This document shows positions 27,775 through 36,895 of a stretch of DNA of 64,000 bases, piece by piece. The DNA is from Sinohyriopsis cumingii (taxonomy: Eukaryota; Mollusca; Bivalvia; Unionida; Unionidae). The stretch covers positions 30,444,311 through 30,508,310 of the forward strand of contig CM068835.1 in the NCBI GenBank assembly GCA_028554795.2. Reading direction: 5' to 3'. The translations under genes were made by a program, and so were the position numbers. The number at the start of each line of letters is the position of its first letter. Within the stretch, counting starts at the first letter, position 1. The notes beneath the pieces are model-generated. The model was not told the DNA's origin. It searched no databases and saw nothing but the letters and a program-made list of their open reading frames with translations.

Positions 27775-28161
27775 TTGTCGACTCATCCTCCTAAGAAGGT
27801 GTGCTCCAAACTAGCTAAACTCAACGAAGCCTACGTGAATTTGCATAGGGTCAGACACAGTCTGATACCGAAGCCAGAAGAAATAGAGAATGTGAGAATG
27901 TTAAAAATCACTGAAGACCTGATAGAAGAGCTCTTCAGAGAAGAAATGAACAGGGAAAAAGAAGAATGGACAGAGAAGTACAGACTTCAGAGACAGCAGC
28001 AACAGCAACAGCAGCAACAACAACAGCAGCAGCAACCTGAAGCTGACAGAGGCTTTGTCGATTGTCGTATCGACACCAAAGAGTTCTTCTTCTCTTTCCG
28101 AAGAAGCAGACCTATCGCCAGAAAGTCTATCCTCAGAGGACATCGCATTCTTAGAAACTAA
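27775..28161 (+). CDS. Gln-rich coiled-coil terminal protein
   Basis: The frame of about 128 codons opens with TTG inside ATTG (27774-27777), where an ATG would be expected; the first in-frame ATG is at 27898. The protein has a helical N-terminus, a Lys/Glu-rich helix and a CAG/CAA tract of about 15 Gln (28000-28035), then a basic C-terminus (FRRSRPIARK). It follows promoter module copy 1 and ends 32 nt before a histone-type stem-loop. Either a T was gained in the start codon or translation begins inside. No family recognised. Confidence 0.55.
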   Translation: MSTHPPKKVCSKLAKLNEAYVNLHRVRHSLIPKPEEIENVRMLKITEDLIEELFREEMNREKEEWTEKYRLQRQQQQQQQQQQQQQQPEADRGFVDCRIDTKEFFFSFRRSRPIARKSILRGHRILRN

Positions 28162-28193
28162 AAAAGAATGCCATAGCAAAACAAAAAAAAAAC

Positions 28194-28232
28194 AGCCCTT
28201 TTCAGGGCTACCCAATACTCTAGAAAAGAAAT
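28194..28232 (+). terminator. Histone-type 3' stem-loop plus downstream element (copy 3)
   Basis: AGCCCTTTTCAGGGCT (28194-28209), flanked by AAC and ACCCA, keeps the invariant second G-C pair while the outer pair changes from G-C to A-U on both sides. GAAAAGAAA starts 14 nt after the stem (28223). Confidence 0.8.
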
Positions 28233-28586
28233 AACCATCAATTTGCCAATGCGTGTAGGTAGAGTAGTGTGAAAATAAACACTAACTCTTTTTTAAAAAA
28301 TTGTGAGGGTATGTGTTTGTGTGTTAGTGTTAGTAAGTGCTTAAGTAAGTTGGTATGGATAGTAGATTAAAAATGATGTTTGTTTTTTTTGGCTGTTAGA
28401 GGTGTATATTTAGGGTTAGATTGGATTGCTTTGCGTATGTGGATAGTCTATTGAAGTGATTTATAAAAAATTTTAAAATAGTGATGGGTAGCATAAAAAA
28501 AGTGAGTGAGTGTTTCTTTTAGGTCAACGCGTTGTTGTTTTTTTTTTTTGGTCATGATCTAGGTAAGATTAATTTTATGTTATTAG
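28210..28586 (+). other. Intergenic spacer of the right-end cassette array
   Basis: It shares with 29039-29269 a collinear block of about 160 bp beginning at the stem-loop and running through AATTTGCCAATG, GTAGGTAGAGTAGTG and ACACTAACTCTTT, and a later GTCATGATCTAGGTAAGAT also found at 29303. This supports duplication of a whole gene cassette. Confidence 0.7.
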
Positions 28587-28625
28587 GGGGATGTTTTCCG
28601 TCACGTCCGCGCTTTCACTATAAAT
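28587..28625 (+). promoter_or_regulatory. Right-end promoter module, copy 2, with TATA
   Basis: GGGGATGTTTTCC-GTCACGTCCGCGCTTT (28587-28615), then TATAAAT at 28619, 63 nt before ATG 28682. Confidence 0.8.
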
Positions 28626-28681
28626 TGAAACTCGCTGGGCAGTCTAGCTACCCTTGTTGATTGATCAACACAGCCAGAAGA

Positions 28682-28990
28682 ATGAATAGCAGAATAGTGA
28701 AACTGTTAGAACTCCAGATGCACCTGGAATATGCCAGGCGCATAGTAAACGAACTATCAGCGGAGGCTATAGTAGAAGAAGCAAGAGTAAAGAAGGAAGA
28801 GGAGGAGAGAAGAGAGAGGGAAGAAGAGGAAAAGAAAAGAGAAGAGAGGATGTCGTTCAATATTTCCGAGACAGAGGATTGGGGTGTTGAAGCGAATCAT
28901 CCTCCCTCTGCGCTCCCCAGAAGAAAGGTGAAAGAAGACTGGGGAAGAAGATGCGTGTGTGGCGCCAGGCCAGGAAGGTGCAACCATTAG
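28682..28990 (+). CDS. Glu/Arg-rich coiled-coil terminal protein
   Basis: The frame of 102 residues starts at ATG 28682; an in-frame TTG at 28661 is rejected. The N-terminal half is a Leu-heptad-like helix, then an EEERREREEEEKKREE stretch predicted as coiled coil, and a C-terminus with Cys (RRCVCGARPGRC). It has its own TATA and promoter module and ends before stem-loop copy 4. It may be a very diverged relative of the other right-end proteins, all small, charged and helical. Function unknown. Confidence 0.6.
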   Translation: MNSRIVKLLELQMHLEYARRIVNELSAEAIVEEARVKKEEEERREREEEEKKREERMSFNISETEDWGVEANHPPSALPRRKVKEDWGRRCVCGARPGRCNH

Positions 28991-29022
28991 ATAGGTGCAT
29001 CAGGAGTTCAAAAAAAACCAAC

Positions 29023-29062
29023 AGCCCTTTTCAGGGCTACCCCAATACTCTAGAAAAGAAAT
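29023..29062 (+). terminator. Histone-type 3' stem-loop plus downstream element (copy 4)
   Basis: AGCCCTTTTCAGGGCT (29023-29038) is preceded by AACCAAC and followed by ACCCCA; GAAAAGAAA begins 15 nt after the stem (29053), one base longer than in copy 3 because of an extra C. Confidence 0.8.
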
Positions 29063-29269
29063 AACGATCGATTTGCCAATGTGTGTAGGTAGAGTAGTGT
29101 AAATATAAACACTAACTCTTTATTAATAGTGGAAGTGAATGTGTTAGTGTGTTTGTGTTTGTAAATGCTGAAGTAGGTTGGTGTGAATAGCAGATTATGG
29201 GTTTATTTATTGATTCTTAGCGTATGTAGAGAGTATAGTTAGGGTTATATTATATGAAATGAGAAAGTA

Positions 29270-29298
29270 GGGGATGTTTTCCTTCACGTCCGCGCGTT
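29270..29298 (+). promoter_or_regulatory. Right-end promoter module, copy 3 (no TATA or gene)
   Basis: GGGGATGTTTTCC-TTCACGTCCGCGC is conserved but GCGCTTT has become GCGCGTT and no TATA box follows; copy 4 begins 40 bp further on. It is probably left over from local duplication, or a second activator site. Confidence 0.65.
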
Positions 29299-29338
29299 GT
29301 TGGGTCATGATCTAGGTAAGATCAATTTTATGTTTTAG

Positions 29339-29377
29339 GGGGATGTTTTCCTTCACGTACGCGCTTTCAGTATAAAA
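29339..29377 (+). promoter_or_regulatory. Right-end promoter module, copy 4, with TATA
   Basis: GGGGATGTTTTCC-TTCACGTACGCGCTTT (29339-29367), then TATAAAA at 29371, 58 nt before ATG 29429. Confidence 0.8.
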
Positions 29378-29428
29378 CTAACAGTGTTGGCCATTGGAAC
29401 CCATTCTACGGAATAAGCAAACAAGAAG

Positions 29429-30024
29429 ATGCCAGCAGCTTCAGCTTTATACAACGATCTTATGGGAAGTTGGTATTGGATGGTAGATGGATTGAGTGTA
29501 GTAGAAAGGGTTGAACAGGAATGGAGGTATGCAGTGACAAAAGACTTCGTCTCAAGACAAGTAACCAGCCTCCACTTATCCGTAAATATTGTAAAAGAAA
29601 TGATAGAGGATGAGGAGAAGAGAATCAGAGGTTTAATTAACCCACCGTATGTCAAAGTGGGTAAGTTAAAAGAAGCGATAGATCATGTGACGAGTGCAAG
29701 GTGCTTTCTAGAAGACATAGTAGAATGGACAGATTGGTGTTTCGCGAAGTGGGGGTTAGAAAAACTTAAGAAAGCTGAAGAACTAATGAGGAATGTGCTG
29801 ACCGAAGAGGTCAAGAAGATCAAAGAAAAGTGGTCAAAGGAAAGAAAAGAAGAAGAAAATAGAAAAAAAAGGATGAATTCGAAAAACTGAACACAAACTG
29901 GATGAAAATCCAAGAGAAGTTCCGGGCCATGGGCCACCCGGACTGGTTGCCGGAAACAGAAAAGAAAAAGAAGAAAGGAATGATGGACAAAATAAGAGGA
30001 TGGTGGAAGAAGTTAAGAAGTTAA
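29429..30024 (+). CDS. Charged helical terminal protein, frameshifted near the C-terminus
   Basis: ATG 29429 opens a frame with Trp-rich helices (GSWYWMVDG, VEWTDWCFAKWG) and a Lys/Glu coiled-coil end. At an A8 run (29863-29870) the sense shifts by -1 or +2: the first frame stops at 29890, while another continues with KIQEKFRAMGHPDW and a basic end to a stop at 30024. The second reading brings the stop to 23 nt before stem-loop copy 5, the same distance as at the left end. No family recognised. It is the outermost right gene and runs into the TIR. Confidence 0.6.
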
Positions 30025-30041
30025 AAGAAGAAGAAGAAAAA

Positions 30042-30362
30042 CCCAAAGGCCCTTTTCAGGGCCAGCCATATATCTCGAAAAGAGATAGCCTTTCCATTGC
30101 CTACCCCTTTTTTTTAAAAAAAAAAATAAAAAAAAATCCCATGTTCAATTTCCCTTGTCGCTAATCAGACCCAAGATTTTTTCTCCATATTAATTTCCCT
30201 TGACGCTAATCAGACCCAAGATTTTTTCTCCATGTTAATTTCCCTTGTCGCTAATCTGACCCACGATTTTTCTCCATGTTAAATTTCCCTTGTCGCTAAT
30301 CTGACCCAAGGGTGTTTTTAATGCTAATTCCCATTGTCGCTAATCCTACCCTCTTTACTACT
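30042..30362 (-). repeat. Right terminal inverted repeat
   Basis: Near-perfect inverse of 9995-10314, with a slightly different A/T homopolymer length near 30112-30140 and isolated substitutions. It includes stem-loop copy 5 and the 45-46-bp units (about 30132-30310). Confidence 0.95.
30048..30085 (+). terminator. Histone-type 3' stem-loop plus downstream element (copy 5)
   Basis: ACCCAAA precedes GGCCCTTTTCAGGGCC (30048-30063), followed by AGCCA; GAAAAGAGA starts 14 nt after the stem (30077). It lies inside the right TIR and is the mirror copy of copy 1. Confidence 0.82.
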
Positions 30363-30368
30363 TAAAGA
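30363..30368. repeat. Target-site duplication, right copy
   Basis: TAAAGA immediately after the terminal CT of the element, identical to 9989-9994. Confidence 0.93.
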
Positions 30369-30560
30369 ACAAATAGTATTGTGAATTAAATCCCAAATAG
30401 TCATATAGGTTCTATCACATGTCGAAAATAATAAAGTATTCCGAATGAATTCAAGTGGTATTCCGGAAGAATTCCAATCTTAAATTGCCGATTTACCAAT
30501 AGCATGGAATAGTGTTGATGTGCTAGCAGTCTTGATGGCTCACAGTCATATTATCCAAAA
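30369..30560. repeat. Right arm of the host repeat split by the Polinton
   Basis: Sequence resumes the alignment to 40108-40260: AATGAAATCCCAA against AATTAAATCCCAA, later TCCAATCTT/TCCAATGCT and TGTTGATGTGC. Together with 9885-9994 it forms one interrupted repeat. Confidence 0.65.
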
Positions 30561-31740
30561 TTTTGGTAAATGTATTCACAATAACCTGAAAACAGCGATT
30601 TGGTCCGAATGTACTGCTGAGAACTTTGTAATTAGAAGGAAAAAAAATTAATCCTCTCAAATAAAAACTGAACACAACTAAAGAACCGATTCCACTAGTT
30701 AAAGTAGGAATGTATACTGACTATAGAAAGTTAACAATGTCGCATAAACACAGATAAAACTCGATCGCAAAATAACTCCAAAGAAATAAATTAAAGTACG
30801 TTAATGCAGGACACACAATATCGCTTATGAAAACACCGAATAAACATATACTGCTAACGTATGATGAAACATAACACTGAATTTCGTTTGTGCAAAAAAG
30901 GAGCATACTTTTTCAATTATGGAGAGTAGACAAAAAGATCTGTATATAAATATGACCTCTCCCTTATGAGCAAGGTGGGTTTTTTTTTCCTATATACATA
31001 TCCACAGAAAAAAGGCGTTTGGAAATGAGGTGTGCACTTTGGCCCCTCACGCGAAACGTTTACCCCTGGTCTATTTTAAAGTATAGTGGGCAGAAATATC
31101 CCACGTATGTGGGCCTAACCGTTCCGTTTGGCATAGTGTGCGTAACAGGCCCCTTCAGAAATTTTTAGAGGCATGGGCCACTTCGAGATCATGAGGGACT
31201 TTAGCCCTATTTATATTGAAAATTAAAATTAATCAAATGCCAAAACAGGCCCATATACTTTACTATATAAAGATTTAAAGACAACTAAGTACGCAGCGAA
31301 GTATATTTATATTTTTTATTGTCAGAATTGTTTATTCAATAGACGTTTTTAGAGTTCCCTTAGGAGTTATGGCCCAGGTCATATGGATCCCTGCCCCCTC
31401 CACCCCCCAATTGTGCCTGGGGCCGCGACATCACGACCTCATCATGCAAGGACGAAATGGTTTTTGGCCGAAACGATCTGTACCTGTCCATAAACAAATT
31501 TTCCAAAATGACACCTATAGCTGCTAAAAGTGACTCAGATGGCGTACATGAAATATGTGTGTTCGATTATAAACCTTAAAACTAGGACCTTTGAAGGTGT
31601 ACATCCAGTTTATGTTAGATAAGAAAATGTTGCGGTAAAAGTATATATTCAGTAGAGAAGACAAAATTATATTCTCAGCAGAGAATATAAAATTAACATG
31701 TCAAAGTGATATTTGTTGTTATGTTCGGATAACAAGACCC
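30561..31740. other. Intergenic DNA, no gene recognised
   Basis: AT-rich; a moderately GC-richer patch with runs of GGCC words (31030-31450) has no coding sense on either strand. Confidence 0.5.
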
Positions 31741-31744
31741 AAGA

Positions 31745-31878
31745 CTCAAACGGTCCGCATTGTTGCCTTGTCGGCTATTCACATTGTTGTTTTAGTTAAT
31801 CACGTGATCGTTGTAGAGGCGGAAGTTGGAAGCTGTACGAGCAAAATACGGAAGTTTTCGAGCAGCGTTTATTCTGAG
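31745..31878 (+). promoter_or_regulatory. Possible cortactin promoter / untranslated first exon
   Basis: A locally CpG-richer stretch contains CACGTGATC (E-box), GGCGGAAGTTGG and TACGGAAGTTTT (ETS-type sites) and ends in TCTGAG|GTAATT, an acceptable splice donor at 31878. Coding exons start 15 kb downstream with an untranslated 5' part, so an upstream non-coding exon is required. This is a candidate only. Confidence 0.3.
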
Positions 31879-33121
31879 GTAATTGTTAAAATTATATTTT
31901 CACAAGAGTATCATGAATATTATATAGTTTTCTTCCAGCGAATACAAGTGACTGATATAAATTGAAATGAGTAATTTAGTCCAACGAGCAACGAAAATTT
32001 CCAGATACTATAACATAGGAAGTGATCTTGTTCAATTTCATGTTCCTGTGTTTTGAACCTGCAGTTTTTACATTTTTTAAAACTATTTTGATAAGATTTA
32101 AAATACTAAAATAATATATACGATCGGTCGATCGATATTTTACTCTTTGCGACGTGTTTTTGTTGTTATAGTTTTTTTTGTGGGTGGTGGTGTAATGGAA
32201 TATGTATATACTCAATACAGTATATTGTTATTTTTATTATCTGGAGGGGGTACTGACAGTACAGACAAACGGTATAGTTTGAAAATACTTTAATCAACAA
32301 CTTCTTTATCGTAGCAAGTTTTCTCATTTCTTTAAGAATTTTATTTCTTGGGAACTTAGCTTTTGACGTAAATACCAAAGTGACAGATGATTAATAGCAG
32401 TGATGGAAGGATAGGGGAGTTAACTGACAGAATTCAGCACTTTTCCAATGTCAGCCCTGGTGTGAATTACTTTAAATGAATGTAATTTATCAAATTATAT
32501 TAATTTTTGACAATTTTGATCACAGTTACAATTTAAGTTACATTTCAACACTTAAATTGATTGAAGTCCCAATGCTGCAGTTACATAACAAAAGTTGTAT
32601 ATGAAAAATCATCTGAATAATACTGAATCTTTGAAAGATATTGGTCCTAAACATCAATGGGTTTAATTAAAACCAGATAGTATTATAAGCCATGTAATTT
32701 CTCCCTCAGACTCAGAAACCTGGCATTTCTCTTGTGTACAAATCAATCCAGCTTGATCAGTGACATCCATGGGTGAACTGATTTAATTTCAAAGCTGGAA
32801 CACAATATTTGATGATGTCACCATTGTAAACATAAGATCATACCACACTGTGTTGGATTATCATGAGCACCACGCTATGTCAGATTGTCATGAGTCCAAG
32901 TTTGTGCTTTACTGTATATTCTAGTGTCCCAACTGGTCACCAATATTCACCTGAGCATTATTTTTATTTATTGCATGTTTCTTCTTGTCAGATCTGCTTA
33001 AAAAAAGCCAGCATGCCTCACTTTATTTGCTCTTGATTCAGCATGCAAATGATGTTGTTATTAGGTTAGTCACTAACAGAATTCATTGAATGTATCACGC
33101 CACAACTTTTGGAGCACTCTG
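31879..33121 (+). other. Probable intronic DNA
   Basis: AT-rich with no recognised coding content or repeats. Confidence 0.4.
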
Positions 33122-33392
33122 GATAAAAGTTTGGTTGTTGTTGTTGTTCTTTGGTTTAACGACATTTTTCAGCACAAGATAGGCTATACATGGCGACCAG
33201 TATAACTGTTGGAGGAAGAACCCTGGAAAACCCAGGGAAGAACCACCGACCCACGAGAAGCTACTGGCAGGCTTTCCCATGTACCCATGTTAGCCGAGTC
33301 TTGGACCCGCAGACAGAGGTGAGATGGCAGTGATCCGGAATGGTGAGTGCTTTAGACCACTTGGCCACTCTGGGCCCCTGATAAAAGTTTGG
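33122..33392 (-). repeat. Full-length tRNA-derived SINE (family A) with 13-bp target duplication
   Basis: The minus strand starts with a tRNA-like head: GTGGCCAAGTGGTCTAAAGC (A-box) and GGGTCCAAGACTC (B-box-like), then the shared body ending CTGAAAAATGTCGTTAAACC and an (AAC)n tail. GATAAAAGTTTGG flanks it at 33122-33134 and 33380-33392. Five shorter copies occur in the window. Confidence 0.85.
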
Positions 33393-36370
33393 AATTACAT
33401 GCGACTTTGATGACTGAATTATAGGGTGGTACCTTTTAATTCTAAACTGAATATTTGAACGTCGGTTAAACCTAACATCTTGAATATTTCAGAGAACGGT
33501 TCATGTGAGATAGCTTTTTTTTAAGAAATCATTTCCTTCTTTCCAAACTGTAATTACATTGGAAGAATGGTGAAATTTATTAATAAACGGCACCAGTGGG
33601 GCTTTAAGTTACATTGCATTATGTATGGCAAGATAAATTTTATAAAAGCCATTTGCCCTTAGGGCAAGTTGACAGAAATTGTATTGCCCTTTCAATAATT
33701 GAGATTTTTCACAAAATTTGACAACATAATGTCATAATTAAAGAAAAAATAAAGGTAGAACAAAATAAGGGGAGTTAGGTTGACATTGTATTATGCATCT
33801 TTTACTAATGTCCTTTTTGGTTTTTTATCTCAGTTTCTGATTGAAAAACTTGTATCAGTAATTATAGTTATATAAAAGAATATATTTAAAAGTATGTGCA
33901 AACAGATATGTTTGAGGGGCTTGGATTTAATTTTGGAAAATGTAACACATAGATAGAAGACCCAGGGTATTTTGCAGAATTGTACTGGCTATTTTTCTTT
34001 GCATCAGATTCACTGCATTTGTTTGTGGAAACTTTGTGAAGTTTCTACTTTTTACCTAGATATGCCAAGAGACTTATTATTTGCATCATCAACAATGATG
34101 ATAGCTTGACTTGAAAATGAGAGTGGTTTTGTAATGATTTATTATGCTAGACAGTTGAATGATTTTAAATTCATTCATGTAATTATTGCTAAACGGCAAG
34201 TTTACAATGGTCTTTGCACAAATAATGGCTGATAAGGACTGCTTGTGAACATTAGATTTTTGACAGCAGTTGTGCTTTTTGAAAGTCTGTGTGACTAATC
34301 ATTAGCAGTGGGTATCTTTTATATCCAAACATGATTATAACAAATCTTGTGAATTATTTCACCAAAAATATCAGTGACATGCAGTAAACATTATTGACAG
34401 TTATACTTTTGAAGGTTAAAATTTCTCAATAGATTTCAAAATTAAAGTTTTTTTTACCCTTTACCCCATAATCTCAAGAGTCAAAATGTAAATCTCATTT
34501 AGACTGAAATTTCAATAGTTATTAGTTTATGACAGTCATTAGCTCATAGCTGGGATTGTTTATTATTTATATTTAACATGTTATGTCTGATGTTGAATAA
34601 AGAGGAACAGTACAGTACAGTATTTTGCAAGAAACCGACATTCAGATACATGTAGTATGACTAACATGGTCCATACTAATTTTTGTACAAGTGTTCCTCT
34701 TTCTAATTATGTATGAATGTGTGCATGTTTATGACTTGAAAGGCCTTTTGTGGCAAGCAGTTTTAATTTTCCAGCATCCTCAAACCAAGTCACCTTTCAA
34801 TGTATTTCCATCTTTCAGAACATCTTTAACCCATGAAAAATCACTTTTCCACTCTTCCTTAAATTTTGTTACAACTTTAGGAGATTTTTTTTTGTTTCTC
34901 TTTAGAATTGTTATTAACTTCCTCTTTCTTCAGTGTCTGAGAATCAGTATGATCATCACTGGCAGGTCATTTCTGAGACTTAGGCAAAAAAGAAAATATA
35001 CTTATTTAAACCATTGTGATTCAACAGTTCACAAATTCATGCAATGCAACAAAAATCTATTCTATCTCATTGTACAGTCGTGAGTAATACCAAATTTTTT
35101 GAATGATAGATTAATTAAAAACAAGCTTTTTAATGTTTTGCTGACTGATTTTTTGCCTATAAAACACATTTATCATCTTACCTCGGACTATTGACTTTAT
35201 GAGTCACAATATTGGTGTTTTGTCTGATTGACAATTTATCCCCAAGGGGTGCAAGATTGAGAGTAAAAAGTCCCCTTGGTGTCAAAACTGGGAGTATAAA
35301 ACAAAATTTTGGAATCAAGACTGGGTCAGATTAAAAATTTGGGGGTCACTGATGCACAAAAGAGGATAAAGGGAAACACTTGATTAATTATAATTTGATT
35401 GGTAATCAAACATATTCTGATAGTTGATCAAAAGTAATTCCAATAAAGTCATAATTGATTCCCTCTACTTCTATCATAAATGTCAATGATGATACGAAAG
35501 CAATCAAATCTTGATCAAATTATACACACCCAAGCATGACATCATTGACCTGTTAGTTGTGCCCAGCTCATATAGATTTTACATTGGTGCAACATTATTG
35601 GCCAATAAAGTGTAAGTGAATGTTGATCACTTAATATAGTAAATTTCTTATGGACAGGGCATGCTTGGTAGGGAGTTTTGCCAGAGGCAAAGCATGGGTC
35701 ATTGATACTTGTGCTCAGACCCAATTCGGTATGCACAGGTTGGAATTTTCATGTGTCACTCATGGGTCACATTTGAATTCTATGTGTCAAACCTGAGGGC
35801 ACACATCTATTGAGAACCTTGTATTTGGCATTTGTTACATTTTATTTGACCATAAACTTGGTCAGTCAGTTTTGTTGGCCAGGATAAGGATTAAAGAAGG
35901 ATTAAGGAAGAGCCCACTCATTTCCTATGGCTGGGTTAGAAATGAAAAATATTCAGCAGATCATATACTTAGAAATATTATGACTAAAATGTAACTGATA
36001 AATATAAATATTGATTCATTTGCTCAAAACCTGCTTCAAGATAGCAGTCTTTATCATGTTTGTGTGAGAAAATGTGAGACTGATGGTATCAGTGACTTAA
36101 GGTGGAATTGACAGGCTTTGACAGAGTATCATGAAATACACATTGGAATGCTGAATGAAATTGTGGGCATTTATGCAAGAGAAGAGTGTTGTACATGGTA
36201 CTGAATTGAGTACCATAAAATAAACATGTCTGTAATAAATGCCAGTATTTCTCAAACAAGTCCACAAACTTAAAGCATGTGTTTATGTCATATTGATGTG
36301 TATTTATTTGGTTATTGCTGTGTTTGTGTTTCTTTAATTTTTAACAGTTTTAGTCATATTGCTGCAATGT
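33393..36370. other. Probable intronic DNA, no gene recognised
   Basis: AT-rich. Short open frames lack family resemblance. Confidence 0.4.
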
Positions 36371-36611
36371 TTGTAGTGTTGCAGTTTATGATGATTCCTA
36401 GCAATGGGGCATCATGTCGCAAACATTTAGCATTATGTTCCACCCAGTCATATTATCCTGACACCAGGTCAACCAGTCCTAACACTAACCTCTTAATACA
36501 GAGTGCCAAGTGAGGCAGCTTCTAGTAACATTGGTATGGCTTAGCCAGGGTTCATACCCACAACCTCCCAAATCTGAGGTGGATGCATTAACCACTTAGC
36601 TACCAGAGCGG
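36371..36611 (-). repeat. tRNA-derived SINE (family B)
   Basis: The minus strand begins CTCTGGTAGCTAAGTGGTTA (A-box TAGCTAAGTGG) and has GGTATGAACCC (B-box-like) about 45 nt later, followed by a non-tRNA body containing GGTGTCAGGATAATATGACT. It is distinct from family A in head and body. Confidence 0.65.
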
Positions 36612-36670
36612 TTATTACTAAAATATTCCCAAGTTTTATTGTGACAGCATTGAGCATAAGATGAATAATT

Positions 36671-36895
36671 GTCATCATAATGCCCAGCTGTTCTTTAAGT
36701 CAGCTGTAATTGGCATTCAGTTTACTGTCATAATGCCAGGCTGTAAGACCATTTTAACTGGCATTCAGTTTACTGTCATCATAATGCCCAGCTGTTCTTT
36801 AAGTCAGCTGTAATTGGCATTCAGTTTGGTGTCATAATGCCAGGCTGTAAGACCGTTTAAACTGGCATTCAGTTTACTGTCATCTTGATGCTCAG
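36671..36895. repeat. ~105-bp tandem repeat, two units with internal half-repeats
   Basis: GTCATCATAATGCCCAGCTG starts at 36671 and 36776; GTCATAATGCCAGGCTG starts at 36727 and 36831. A partial third unit follows. Confidence 0.85.

Larger units (their letters stand above)
9995..30362 (+). mobile_element. Complete Polinton/Maverick-class element
   Basis: The 20,368-bp element begins AGTAGTAAAG and ends CTTTACTACT, has ~320-bp inverted repeats and 6-bp flanking duplications. It encodes the diagnostic set: protein-primed family B polymerase, retroviral-type integrase with chromodomain, FtsK/HerA-type packaging ATPase, adenain-like protease, and major and minor jelly-roll capsid proteins. Base composition is visibly richer in G+C than the flanks. 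The near-identical TIRs, perfect duplication and long intact frames imply recent insertion. Several single-base breaks exist, all at homopolymers. It could be an endogenous copy of a virus that still forms particles (adintovirus-like); the sequence cannot decide this. Confidence 0.97.

Noticed and set aside
27708..29351. GGGGATGTTTTCC as an NF-kB site
   Set aside because: The kB consensus is 10 bp with a fixed spacing; this motif is longer between its G and C ends, so the resemblance is only superficial.
33295..33380. tRNA gene
   Set aside because: A and B boxes are present but the sequence continues into a SINE body with target duplications; acceptor and anticodon stems do not form properly.
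36527..36611. tRNA gene on the minus strand
   Set aside because: Same reason: tRNA-like head of a SINE, with a degraded cloverleaf.
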